A stretch of 11,400 nucleotides of DNA. Source: an uncultured cyanobacterium (lineage in GTDB: Bacteria > Cyanobacteriota > Cyanobacteriia > Cyanobacteriales > Geitlerinemataceae). Under the pieces are notes generated by a model. That model was not told the origin of the DNA, did not search any database, and saw nothing but the letters and a program-made list of their open reading frames with translations. Positions 1 through 5,651 of this stretch are shown here, one piece after another (the stretch's first letter is position 1; every line of letters starts with the position of its first letter). The translations under genes and the position numbers were made by a program. The stretch is taken from assembly GCA_937121005.1 (NCBI GenBank), contig CAKZKB010000033.1:1-11400 (forward strand). The letters are read 5' to 3'.

Positions 1-2
1 TT

Positions 3-287
3 TGGGAAGGTCACGATCCCACCCAGGGTATGCGCCAGGGAAATGATGTCGGGACTCAGTATCGATCGGAGATCTACGTCTATTCCGACGAACAACGCCA
101 ACTGGCCGAAAAAACCCTAAACGAGTACCAAAAGGCGCTACAGGGGGCCGGACGCGGCAACATTACCACTAAAATTGTGGATGCGCCGGAGTTCTACTAC
201 GCTGAAGACTACCACCAACAGTACCTCGCCAAGAACCCGAACGGCTATTGCGGTGTCGGTGGAACGGGGATCCCCTGCACGGTTTGA
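3..287 (+). CDS. msrA: Peptide methionine sulfoxide reductase A, C-terminal part (5' end outside window)
   Basis: MsrA reduces the S-epimer of methionine sulfoxide in proteins, using thioredoxin as reductant, and acts in the cytosol. The frame is open from the first bases of the window, beginning WEGHDPTQGMRQGNDVGTQY, which is the highly conserved middle of the family (HDPT...GNDxGTQYRS). It continues with AEDYHQQYL and ends with NPNGYCGVGGTGIPCTV. The Cys in GYCG and the Cys four residues before the stop fit the recycling cysteines of the family. The catalytic GCFW motif lies upstream and is not in the window, so about 94 residues are seen. The ATG at position 30 is an internal Met and not the start. 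A strong terminator follows about 90 bases after the stop, so the gene appears to be the last of its transcript. Confidence 0.95.
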   Translation, partial: WEGHDPTQGMRQGNDVGTQYRSEIYVYSDEQRQLAEKTLNEYQKALQGAGRGNITTKIVDAPEFYYAEDYHQQYLAKNPNGYCGVGGTGIPCTV

Positions 288-379
288 GGCGATCGCGCGA
301 GATAATTTTTCAATCTGTCCGGAACGCGATCGTCTTGCTAGGAAAGTAGTAAGGGTAGATGCACCCTGATGGTTAATCC

Positions 380-410
380 AACCCCAGTCCTCTCCGGGCT
401 GGGGTTTTTT
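380..410 (+). terminator. Intrinsic terminator downstream of msrA
   Basis: AACCCCAGTCC (380-390) pairs with GGGCTGGGGTT (396-406) with one T-G wobble and a five-base loop TCTCC. Six T residues run from 405 to 410. The strong GC-rich stem followed by a T-run is a classical rho-independent terminator reading rightward, and it closes the msrA transcript. Confidence 0.9.
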
Positions 411-427
411 GTATCTTAAATAGCTCG

Positions 428-559
428 ATGGTAGCATTCGCCCTCTTTACCACAGTGGACGATCTCGATTCCGATGTCAAGATCGAGGCAGCGAGAACCG
501 ATCCGCGATCGTCCGAGTTACGAAAAGTGAAGGTGCAGCTTCAGGCGAGACTGCGTTAA
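428..559 (+). pseudogene. Decayed, 5'-truncated copy of the small gene at 1258-1476
   Basis: Positions 447-494 match 1385-1432 with only three differences and in the same reading frame (residues TTVDDxDxDVKIEAA). After this the copy lacks 18 bases present at 1433-1450, in frame. It also lacks the 44 bases that lie between two direct repeats of CCGCGATCG (1459-1467 and 1503-1511) in the intact locus, keeping only one repeat (503-511). The stop of the intact gene falls inside the missing 44 bases, so this frame reads on to a new TAA at 557-559. A 43-codon frame from the ATG at 428 is open, but its first six residues bear no likeness to the intact protein and no ribosome site is visible. I read it as a relic left by a tandem duplication; expression is unlikely. 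Confidence 0.7.
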
Positions 560-570
560 ATTTCGATCGG

Positions 571-599
571 TTGAATTTTGCTTTAATTTGTGTTAAGAT
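571..599 (+). promoter_or_regulatory. Candidate sigma70-type promoter of the Uma2 gene
   Basis: TTGAAT (571-576) and TAAGAT (594-599) are separated by 17 bases, and the -10 is preceded by TGT, giving an extended -10. The position, about 30 bases before the Uma2 start, suits it as the promoter of the 632-1476 pair. This is pattern matching only. Confidence 0.5.
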
Positions 600-620
600 T
601 ACGAGCGAGTTGCGATCGAG

Positions 621-625
621 AGGAG
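621..625 (+). promoter_or_regulatory. Ribosome binding site fixing the Uma2 start
   Basis: AGGAG lies six bases upstream of the ATG at 632. Most genes of this window have weak or no such site, so this one is informative for the start choice. Confidence 0.6.
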
Positions 626-631
626 ATTTCG

Positions 632-1261
632 ATGATTGCAGTCGTTAATAAAGCCCCCGTATCTTTTGACGAATTCATCGACTGGCATCCAGAAGATTCG
701 CAAATTCACTACGAGCTCAGGCGAGGCGCGATCGTCCAAATGCCAAAACCGAAAGGCAAGCATTCAGAGATTGCCGGATTTGTTATCAAACAATTGAATT
801 ATACCATCGATCGCATCCAAGCGCCTTACTTTATCCCCAGAGAATGTATTCTTAAAATCTCTGAGAATACGGGATACGAACCCGATATCGCCGTTGTGGA
901 TCGATCGCTTCTCGCCAACGAACCGAGGTGGGAAAGCGCCTCTATCATTGAGAATGCCAACTCTCTTAAACTGGTTGTAGAAGTGGTTTCGACGAACTGG
1001 CGAGACGATTATGCCCTCAAATTGTCCGATTACGAAAGTATGGGAATTGGCGAGTATTGGATTGTCGATTATCTGGGTATTGGCGGTCGTCGTTACATTG
1101 GATCGCCGAAGAAACCTACCTTTACGGTTTGTTGTTTGGTGGAGGGGGAATACGAAATGCAGCAATTTCGAGGACGCGATCGCATTTTTTCTCCCACGTT
1201 TTCAGAGTTGCAATTGACGGTCGATCGCGTTTTCAATCCCAATGGAGAGGTGTTTGAATGA
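632..1261 (+). CDS. Uma2 family protein (PD-(D/E)XK nuclease fold)
   Basis: A 209-residue protein of the Uma2/DUF820 group, which is greatly expanded in cyanobacteria and has a predicted restriction-endonuclease-like fold; the biological role of most members is unknown. Visible signatures are YELRRG (residues 27-32), EPDIAVV (83-89, with the predicted metal-binding Asp85), LVVEVVS (114-120, with Glu117), Lys130 in DYALK, and GIGEYWIVD (138-146). The predicted active-site residues are therefore present. The ATG at 632 is preferred over the upstream TTG at 590 because AGGAG (621-625) lies six bases before it, and the extra 14 residues would be encoded by promoter and ribosome-site sequence. The stop overlaps the next start in ATGA (1258-1261), which suggests translational coupling with the 72-aa gene. 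Confidence 0.85.
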   Translation: MIAVVNKAPVSFDEFIDWHPEDSQIHYELRRGAIVQMPKPKGKHSEIAGFVIKQLNYTIDRIQAPYFIPRECILKISENTGYEPDIAVVDRSLLANEPRWESASIIENANSLKLVVEVVSTNWRDDYALKLSDYESMGIGEYWIVDYLGIGGRRYIGSPKKPTFTVCCLVEGEYEMQQFRGRDRIFSPTFSELQLTVDRVFNPNGEVFE

Positions 1262-1476
1262 GTCAGGTCAACTATGCTACCATGTCCGATGAGGAGTTGA
1301 AACGATACTTTCTCCGACACCGCGAGGAGAAGGAAGCGCTTCGAGCCTATTTGGACAGAGTTGGCGATCGCCCCCATAAGGTCATTACCACAGTGGACGA
1401 TCCCGATTTCGATGTCAAGATCGAAGCAGCGATCTTGGAGAAATTGGGAGGAACCGATCCGCGATCGCATTCTTGA
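1258..1476 (+). CDS. Small charged protein coupled to Uma2 (DUF6887-like, from memory)
   Basis: A 72-residue soluble protein with no signal peptide or membrane segment. The N-terminal half is helical and charged (MSDEELKRYFLRHREEKEAL, residues 9-28), followed by AYLDRVGDRP (30-39) and a C-terminal VITTVDDPDFDVKIEAAILEK segment (42-62). This architecture recalls small cyanobacterial proteins that I remember as DUF6887; no function is known to me. Its start overlaps the Uma2 stop by four bases (ATGA), and GGAGAGG (1244-1250) inside the Uma2 gene gives a good ribosome site. A decayed copy of its 3' end, with the sequence downstream of it, lies at 447-575, before the Uma2 gene. Two direct repeats of CCGCGATCG flank its stop codon. 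Whether it works with Uma2 or is merely co-transcribed cannot be told from sequence. Confidence 0.75.
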   Translation: MSQVNYATMSDEELKRYFLRHREEKEALRAYLDRVGDRPHKVITTVDDPDFDVKIEAAILEKLGGTDPRSHS

Positions 1477-1561
1477 GTCGCGTCTTTTGTTTGGCAGGTT
1501 CGCCGCGATCGTCCGAGTTACGGGAGCGAAGATGCAGCTTTGGGCAGGGTTGTGTTAAGTT

Positions 1562-1592
1562 TTGATAAGTTCGGTTGTACTTATGCTATACT
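1562..1592 (+). promoter_or_regulatory. Candidate promoter of the two-gene cassette
   Basis: TATACT (1587-1592) is preceded by TGC, an extended -10 close to consensus. A possible -35, TTGATA (1562-1567), is 19 bases upstream, which is long but tolerable with an extended -10. The start codon of the next gene is 45 bases further on. The sequence just upstream is the part that is also duplicated before the Uma2 gene. Confidence 0.5.
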
Positions 1593-1637
1593 AGAGTATT
1601 GTCAAGTGCAGCACATTAAAATTGGGTATTAAGTCGT

Positions 1638-1973
1638 ATGGCCCAAGAGCAAACATTAACAGAGCGCACCAAGTTTGGGGGAGAGCTAACTCCATATATC
1701 TCTCGCCTTTTACACCTTTCCATAACTAGGTCAGGCAAAAGTGAGGTTGCGGAGGTTGTACGTTATCTCTCACGTCTCTATGTATCTGGCGAAATCACTG
1801 AAAAGGGATTCGAGAGCCTTGTAAAGTATTACTGCCAGATTTTTGTTGAGGCAGAAGTTGAAAGGAAATTTAGTGCCTATTTGGAGCAGAAGCTACTGAA
1901 GTTGCTCAGTAGGCTAGCTTCGGATGATGCCGTCTTGGAAATTTTAGGAGCAAGTACAGAAGAAGATGAGTAA
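1638..1973 (+). CDS. Hypothetical helical protein, first gene of an unknown two-gene cassette
   Basis: A 111-residue protein that I do not recognise. It has no signal peptide and no membrane segment. Most of it should be helical: ELTPYISRLLHLSI (16-29), then SEVAEVVRYLSRLYVSGEIT (35-54), then a long amphipathic stretch of alternating charge (residues 57-94) that could form a coiled coil or helical bundle. It ends in an acidic tail, STEEDE. The ATG at 1638 has no clear ribosome site but lies 45 bases after a good extended -10. The stop lies eight bases inside the next gene (ATG at 1966, TAA at 1971-1973), so the two are almost certainly co-translated. Codon use is more AT-rich than in rsmG or the TPR gene, and the frame contains no HIP1 site, which hints at acquisition from another genome. 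No function is proposed. Confidence 0.7.
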   Translation: MAQEQTLTERTKFGGELTPYISRLLHLSITRSGKSEVAEVVRYLSRLYVSGEITEKGFESLVKYYCQIFVEAEVERKFSAYLEQKLLKLLSRLASDDAVLEILGASTEEDE

Positions 1974-2481
1974 GCCTAATTCTGAAAATGAAAAGCCAGC
2001 CGAAAATGAGGATCGCTTGGAGCAAGATACTTTATCGAATTCCTTGACTGAAAACTCAGAAAGTAGCCAAGTGGCAAAGCTACCAGAACCTCTTGAGTCC
2101 CTTCTTCCAGAAGAAGTGAAGGAGGTAATGCCAACTTCCATAAAGAAAGACATTGCGGTAGCCCTTTCTCTCGGAGGACGTAGATCGGCATCACCTTTAT
2201 TAGATCTTTCTGGCAAGGTTGAGCCAAGTCATATCACTCAGTTTCTCGAAAATGATGCTGCACAGGATGAAAGATCGTTCAGAGATTCTCAGATTACAAA
2301 GAGGTATATGCTTGTATATGTCCTTATTTTCTGTGCGCTCTTTGTGTTCGTTACAGTTTTTCTAGTTGACCGAAATGTTAGCATCTACTCAGACCTACTG
2401 AAGATTGTTCTTGGTTTTGCGGGTGGGTTTGGTAGTGGTTTAGGCTACAAAAATCTCAAGGATGGGAACAAAAAGGGCTAA
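1966..2481 (+). CDS. Hypothetical two-helix membrane protein, second gene of the cassette
   Basis: A 171-residue protein that I cannot assign to a family with confidence. Residues 1-50 are rich in Ser, Glu, Asn and Pro and likely disordered. Residues 50-112 are mixed and include SGKVEPSHITQFLE (82-95). Two membrane helices follow: 114-134 (YMLVYVLIFCALFVFVTVFLV) and about 144-161, which is glycine-rich (GFAGGFGSGLG). The two are joined by a short loop, and the protein ends in a basic tail (KNLKDGNKKG). The layout (long cytosolic N-terminal part, closing helix hairpin, basic end) is loosely like DUF2335-type membrane proteins, but this is an impression only. It overlaps the upstream gene by eight bases. 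A membrane anchor paired with a small soluble helical protein suggests a two-component complex; its purpose is unknown. Confidence 0.7.
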   Translation: MSKPNSENEKPAENEDRLEQDTLSNSLTENSESSQVAKLPEPLESLLPEEVKEVMPTSIKKDIAVALSLGGRRSASPLLDLSGKVEPSHITQFLENDAAQDERSFRDSQITKRYMLVYVLIFCALFVFVTVFLVDRNVSIYSDLLKIVLGFAGGFGSGLGYKNLKDGNKKG

Positions 2482-2523
2482 AATTTTAGGGAGTTCCGAT
2501 CTCGCTGTTTCGCTTCTTGTCAG

Positions 2524-2573
2524 AAAAAATCGCGATCGTCCCTTCTCCAAACAACAGAGAAAGGACGATCGCG
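2524..2573 (-). terminator. Intrinsic terminator reading leftward, left over from adhE
   Basis: A 17-base stem with one mismatch is formed by 2531-2547 and 2557-2573, with a nine-base loop. On the minus strand the stem is followed after one base by six T (A-run at 2524-2529), the form of a rho-independent terminator for a minus-strand transcript. It lies 11 bases beyond the stop of the adhE relic at 2585. The outer stem is made of HIP1-like sequence (CGCGATCG). It may also limit read-through from the convergent membrane-protein gene. Confidence 0.75.
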
Positions 2574-2584
2574 CACGAACTCAA

Positions 2585-2785
2585 CTACGAAACACCAACC
2601 GCTTCTCGTTCTGGATCGGCAACCCCATCCACCGAAAGCGATCCATTAATGGGAGAGACACCGCTATAGGTATCCACCAACAATCGCCGCAGATCCTCAA
2701 TTAAAGGATAGCGCGGATTTGCCCCCGTGCATCGATCGTCGAAAGCGCGATCGGCTAAGTTCGGGTATCCTGGTAGGGTGAGCAT
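2585..2785 (-). pseudogene. adhE: C-terminal relic of bifunctional aldehyde/alcohol dehydrogenase
   Basis: The minus-strand frame reads ADRAFDDRCTGANPRYPLIE followed by DLRRLLVDTYSG. This is the diagnostic C-terminal end of AdhE (AFDDQCTGANPRYPL in the E. coli protein), the fermentative enzyme converting acetyl-CoA to ethanol. Only about 66 to 74 of roughly 880 residues remain: the frame is open back to 2809, meets a stop at 2810-2812, and rsmG begins on the other strand at 2813, so the catalytic domains are gone. The natural stop (TAG at 2585-2587) and a minus-strand terminator just beyond it are retained, so the truncation came from the 5' side. The ATG at 2785 has no sign of being a genuine start. 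A separate small protein is possible but unlikely. Confidence 0.75.
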
Positions 2786-2812
2786 TGCTCGCTCTACTAA
2801 AAGTTGATACTA

Positions 2813-3478
2813 ATGTTACCCGATTATTCTTCTGTTTGGCAAGAGACGCTACACTGGCAACCCGATGGCGATCGCGCCGCACAATTCCAACATCTCTACA
2901 GCGCGATCGTCGAGGGAAATCGATCGCTGAACCTGACGCGCATTACCGCACCGGATGACTTTTGGGAGAAGCATTTATGGGATTCGCTGCGCGGAATTAA
3001 ACCCTATCTTGCTTCAGACAGCGACGATGCTAAAACCGCGATCGACATCGGTACGGGTGCGGGGTTTCCCGGCATTCCCATCGCGATCGTCCAACGGCAA
3101 TGGCACGTGACCTTACTCGATTCTACCACAAAAAAGGTCAAGTTTTTGCAACAGCTTTTAACGGAACTCCATCTAGAAAATACCCGCGTGGTTCTCGATC
3201 GCGCCGAACGTGCCAACCAACAAAAAGCGCATTCACGGCGTTACGATTTGGCGATCGCGCGTGCAGTGGGATCGGCGGAGGTTTGTGCGCGTTACGCCTT
3301 ACCGTTTCTCAAACCGGGTGGCGTTGCGATTCTCTATCGCGGAAAATGGACGGAGGAAGAACAGCAAGATCTCGAAAGCGCGATCGCGGATTTAGGGGGC
3401 AAAATTGACGCGATCGACTCCTTTACCACACCGCTTACCCATGCGGTTCGCCACTGCATTTATTTAAAGAGGGATTAG
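2813..3478 (+). CDS. rsmG: 16S rRNA (guanine-527 N7)-methyltransferase RsmG (GidB)
   Basis: RsmG methylates N7 of G527 in the 530 loop of 16S rRNA, using S-adenosylmethionine. The 221-residue protein is of normal family length. Seen are NLTRIT (40-45), the conserved segment WEKHLWDSL (51-59), the SAM-binding motif I DIGTGAGFPG (78-87), LLDSTTKKVKFL (101-112), the family motif DLAIARAV (145-152), LKPGG (166-170) and a C-terminal R213-H. The ATG at 2813 fits the usual N-terminus (LPDYSSVWQ); the TTG at 2804 would add three residues and has no better support. No clear ribosome site is present. The stop codon TAG (3476-3478) lies inside the first unit of a TTAGGGA/TTAGGTT heptamer array, so the repeat supplies the end of the gene. 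Confidence 0.96.
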   Translation: MLPDYSSVWQETLHWQPDGDRAAQFQHLYSAIVEGNRSLNLTRITAPDDFWEKHLWDSLRGIKPYLASDSDDAKTAIDIGTGAGFPGIPIAIVQRQWHVTLLDSTTKKVKFLQQLLTELHLENTRVVLDRAERANQQKAHSRRYDLAIARAVGSAEVCARYALPFLKPGGVAILYRGKWTEEEQQDLESAIADLGGKIDAIDSFTTPLTHAVRHCIYLKRD

Positions 3479-3604
3479 GGATTAGGTTTTAGGTTTTAGG
3501 GAGGGTACAAGGATTTAACTGGACACCGATCCCCCCTTCCCCTTGTCTCCCCCTCTCCTTGTCCCCTTGTCCCCTTATCCCCCAATTCCCCTAGAACCTA
3601 AAAA
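3475..3604. repeat. Bipartite short tandem repeat: G-rich heptamers, then C-rich octamers
   Basis: Four heptamers (TTAGGGA, TTAGGTT, TTAGGTT, TTAGGGA) fill 3475-3502. After a unique spacer, a C-rich stretch at about 3530-3590 contains CCCCTTGT units (3539-3546, 3563-3570) and variants such as CCCCTTAT. It ends with CCTAAAA (3597-3603), the inverse of TTTTAGG, so the two ends could pair. The same two-part design, in the same order and orientation, occurs at 11191-11400. It resembles the short tandemly repeated repetitive (STRR) sequences described in cyanobacteria. Confidence 0.85.
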
Positions 3605-3623
3605 TATAACGGATACGAAATAA

Positions 3624-4277
3624 ATGGTTGATTTGTCAGTATCGAAAATCGTAAAACTCCCGTCTGGAGTTGATATCTGGAAAATTCCGCTCGATATTCC
3701 CGAAACCGAGGTTCGCGATCGCCGTTTGTTGCTTTCTCCTCAAGAATGCGAGAGAGCCGATCGCTATCGGTTCGATCGCCATCGTCATTATTTTATCACG
3801 GCACGGGCAACATTGCGGCAAATTTTGAGCCGTTACGTGGATCTCGCCCCCGAGAAGATTTGTTTTGAAGTCGGCGATCGCGGGAAACCCTTTTTACCGC
3901 ACAGTTGCGTCCGTTTTAATGTTTCTCATTCTGGCAATGTAGCTGTAGTGGCGATCGCGATCGATCGCGAAGTGGGTATCGATATCGAACAGGTGCGATC
4001 GGTGGAAGTCGAACAATTGGCGCGGCGATTTTTTAGCCATAACGAATATGCGGCGATTTGCGATCTAGAAGCGAGCGATCGTCTGGCGGCTTTTTTTGCC
4101 TACTGGACTTGTAAAGAAGCCTATTTGAAAGGAACGGGGGAAGGGTTAAGAGGACTTTCGGATATCGAAATTTGCTTAACCCGAAAAGAACCTAAAATTG
4201 TTCGAGGCGACAAAAATTGGCAACTGCAACAACTGGATATTGAAGAGGGTTATGCGGCTGCTGTTGCCATTTTATAG
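3624..4277 (+). CDS. hetI: 4'-phosphopantetheinyl transferase, HetI/Sfp type
   Basis: The enzyme moves the 4'-phosphopantetheine group from CoA to a serine of acyl, peptidyl or polyketide carrier proteins. In cyanobacteria this Sfp-like type is often the only transferase and serves fatty-acid as well as NRPS/PKS carriers. The 217-residue protein has the family motifs in order: GDRGKPF (84-90), FNVSHSG (98-104), VGIDIE (117-122, with the Mg-binding Asp120), and WTCKEAYLKGTG (161-172, with the catalytic W-x-x-K-E pattern). The symbol follows the cyanobacterial homologue; a part in heterocyst or secondary metabolism cannot be judged, since no NRPS or PKS gene is near. The ATG at 3624 follows the repeat at 3475-3604 by 20 bases with no good ribosome site. 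Its stop overlaps the 3' end of the convergent parD gene by six bases. Confidence 0.93.
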   Translation: MVDLSVSKIVKLPSGVDIWKIPLDIPETEVRDRRLLLSPQECERADRYRFDRHRHYFITARATLRQILSRYVDLAPEKICFEVGDRGKPFLPHSCVRFNVSHSGNVAVVAIAIDREVGIDIEQVRSVEVEQLARRFFSHNEYAAICDLEASDRLAAFFAYWTCKEAYLKGTGEGLRGLSDIEICLTRKEPKIVRGDKNWQLQQLDIEEGYAAAVAIL

Positions 4278-4529
4278 CCTTCTTTGGCGTAGTTTTTTTC
4301 GTAATTGAACAACAACAGTTTCTCCATCCAAACCTTGACCGCTTTCCAATTCTTCAATGGCAACATTGACTTTCTCGCGGGCTTGTTCTTGCCATTCTAA
4401 ATATTCGCGATCGCGACGTTCGAGCAGTTGCAAAGCCTCCGAAATGACTTCATCAGCACTCTGATATCGACCCGCGTCGATTGTTTGTTGGACGAACTGC
4501 GCTTGTTCTGGTTTTAAGGCGATGTTCAT
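4272..4529 (-). CDS. ParD-like type II antitoxin (ribbon-helix-helix), no toxin gene visible
   Basis: An 85-residue protein beginning MNIALKPEQAQFVQQTIDAG, then RYQSADEVISEALQLLERRD. This is the ribbon-helix-helix DNA-binding and dimerisation region of ParD/CC2985-type antitoxins (short beta strand, then Y-x-S-A-x-E-V-I-x-E-A-L-x-L-L). The charged tail (41-85) would be the toxin-binding part and ends in RKKLRQRRL. In such modules the antitoxin normally precedes a ParE/RelE toxin, but here the frame ends at 4272 and the convergent transferase gene occupies the space beyond, so no partner exists in the window. GAGGAT (4535-4540, minus strand) is five bases before the ATG, and a near-consensus promoter lies at 4556-4584. 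It is probably an orphan or solitary antitoxin, or an autoregulated repressor. Confidence 0.85.
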   Translation of the reverse strand: MNIALKPEQAQFVQQTIDAGRYQSADEVISEALQLLERRDREYLEWQEQAREKVNVAIEELESGQGLDGETVVVQLRKKLRQRRL

Positions 4530-4555
4530 CAGCTATCCTCGATCGCTTGCTTTTA

Positions 4556-4584
4556 TTTATAGCACCAACGCGATAATTTGTCAA
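4556..4584 (-). promoter_or_regulatory. Near-consensus sigma70 promoter of the parD-like gene
   Basis: On the minus strand TTGACA (plus 4579-4584) is followed after exactly 17 bases by TATAAA (plus 4556-4561), preceded by TGC, an extended -10. The expected start of transcription is about 20 bases before the antitoxin ATG. This is the best promoter in the window. ParD-type proteins usually repress their own promoter, so an operator may overlap it, but I see no convincing palindrome. Confidence 0.75.
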
Positions 4585-4600
4585 TGCTTGTTGAAATAAG

Positions 4601-5500
4601 TTAAAATGGATCGGCAGACTCGATTTCCGCGCGATCGCCGAGTAAATTTGCAGCCACCAACCGCGCCACGCGATCGCTGCGCCAATATCCCGTATGTTCG
4701 GCCATCATTCCCAATGCCATTGTCACATCTCCGATGCTTTTTTTCAAGAAATTGCGATCGCCTAAATAGCGATCGCGAATGTAAAGCGGGCTCGTACCAT
4801 CGAGTTCTAAACTGGCACGGACGGGATAGGCAAAAATATCGGACGCATGAAGAATATTTACCCATCGTAAGGGATGTTGGGTATAGCGACTGGCAAATTG
4901 GTGGAGTTGCGCCGGATCGATATTTAAAAGGCGATCGAAAAATAACAACGGCGATCCCAAAGTCGTCATGCTGCGGAGTACCACTTTTCGCATAGAACTC
5001 GAAGCACTCAATCCTTTGATAACATCGCGGATATAATATGCCGGATCGCCGGATTCAAATTGATGGGAAAATAAAATATCCCACCAGATGGCACTTCCTA
5101 AAGAATGAGCGACGATATGTAAATCGGTTTCGGTGGGAGCAGATTTGATAAAATTCAGCAGTTGCAAGGCGATGACTTTGCGAACTTCTTTACCGCGCTG
5201 AGGATTTAAATAGTTGCACAAATCGCCAAAAAATTCGACAATAAACTGGCGGCGACGATCGCGATAGTGAAATAAATCTTCTGGTTTGAATTTAGGATAG
5301 TCCCACGCGAGATTGCCTAAATCTTGTTCGACGTAATCCCATAACTGATGGAAGTCGCCGATCGCCTCGCCAATATAAGACGAGTAAAATTGTGGCATTT
5401 CCAAACTGCGAGAGACAAACTCCCGAATGAGATAGTTGCGTAGCGGATCGGCATATTCGACGGTTCGGACGGAAGCACCGTGAATGAAGAAAACAAGCAT
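4601..5500 (-). CDS. Alpha/beta hydrolase, lipase-like, substrate unknown
   Basis: A 299-residue protein with an alpha/beta-hydrolase core. It starts MLVFFIHGASV, the first core strand with the HG oxyanion element (residues 7-8). The nucleophile elbow is VAHSLGS (130-136), with Ser133. Family-like TLGSPL follows (180-185). Asp221 in LHASDIFAYP and His269 in AEHTGYW are the likely acid and base, so the triad looks complete. There is no signal peptide, so the protein should be cytosolic. The region 40-120 is an unusual helical insert rich in aromatic residues before the nucleophile. It is closest in feel to lipase class 3 or PGAP1-like esterases, but the substrate cannot be named. The gene stands alone: about 70 bases separate it from parD, and 151 from the WD40 gene, with a palindrome between. 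No ribosome site is evident at the ATG (5500). Confidence 0.75.
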   Translation of the reverse strand: MLVFFIHGASVRTVEYADPLRNYLIREFVSRSLEMPQFYSSYIGEAIGDFHQLWDYVEQDLGNLAWDYPKFKPEDLFHYRDRRRQFIVEFFGDLCNYLNPQRGKEVRKVIALQLLNFIKSAPTETDLHIVAHSLGSAIWWDILFSHQFESGDPAYYIRDVIKGLSASSSMRKVVLRSMTTLGSPLLFFDRLLNIDPAQLHQFASRYTQHPLRWVNILHASDIFAYPVRASLELDGTSPLYIRDRYLGDRNFLKKSIGDVTMALGMMAEHTGYWRSDRVARLVAANLLGDRAEIESADPF

Positions 5501-5584
5501 GATACGCGGACAGCGAATGTGATGGCCGAGGGCGATCGTCGGCTGTTCTTCTTATTGTAACGTGAGTTCGACAGCAATGAAATC

Positions 5585-5630
5585 GCCCTCACCCCAAACC
5601 CCTCTCTCCCTGGGGAGAGAGGCTTCAAGG
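5585..5630. repeat. Dispersed palindromic repeat between hydrolase and WD40 genes
   Basis: CCTCTCTCCC (5601-5610) and GGGAGAGAGG (5613-5622) form a perfect ten-base inverted repeat with TG between, preceded by GCCCTCACCCCAAACC. This is a form of the CCCTCACCCC...GGGAGAG element found in many copies in cyanobacterial and other bacterial genomes. It lies beyond the WD40 stop and before the hydrolase start, and could fold in RNA, but there is no T-run, so it is not a classical terminator. Confidence 0.7.
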
Positions 5631-5651
5631 CGCGATCGCCCAATCGAGGTG

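Noticed and set aside
590..631. TTG start at 590 for the Uma2 protein
   Set aside because: The added 14 residues are encoded by the -10 region and the ribosome binding site; the ATG at 632 has AGGAG at ideal spacing.
1469..2867. HIP1-free stretch as proof of horizontal transfer
   Set aside because: With about two dozen sites in the window, one gap of 1.4 kb is only mildly unexpected. I use it as supporting evidence together with codon use and not as proof.
4581..4995. Open frames on both strands over the hydrolase 3' end
   Set aside because: They are shadows of the hydrolase gene with no domain likeness and Arg-rich content.
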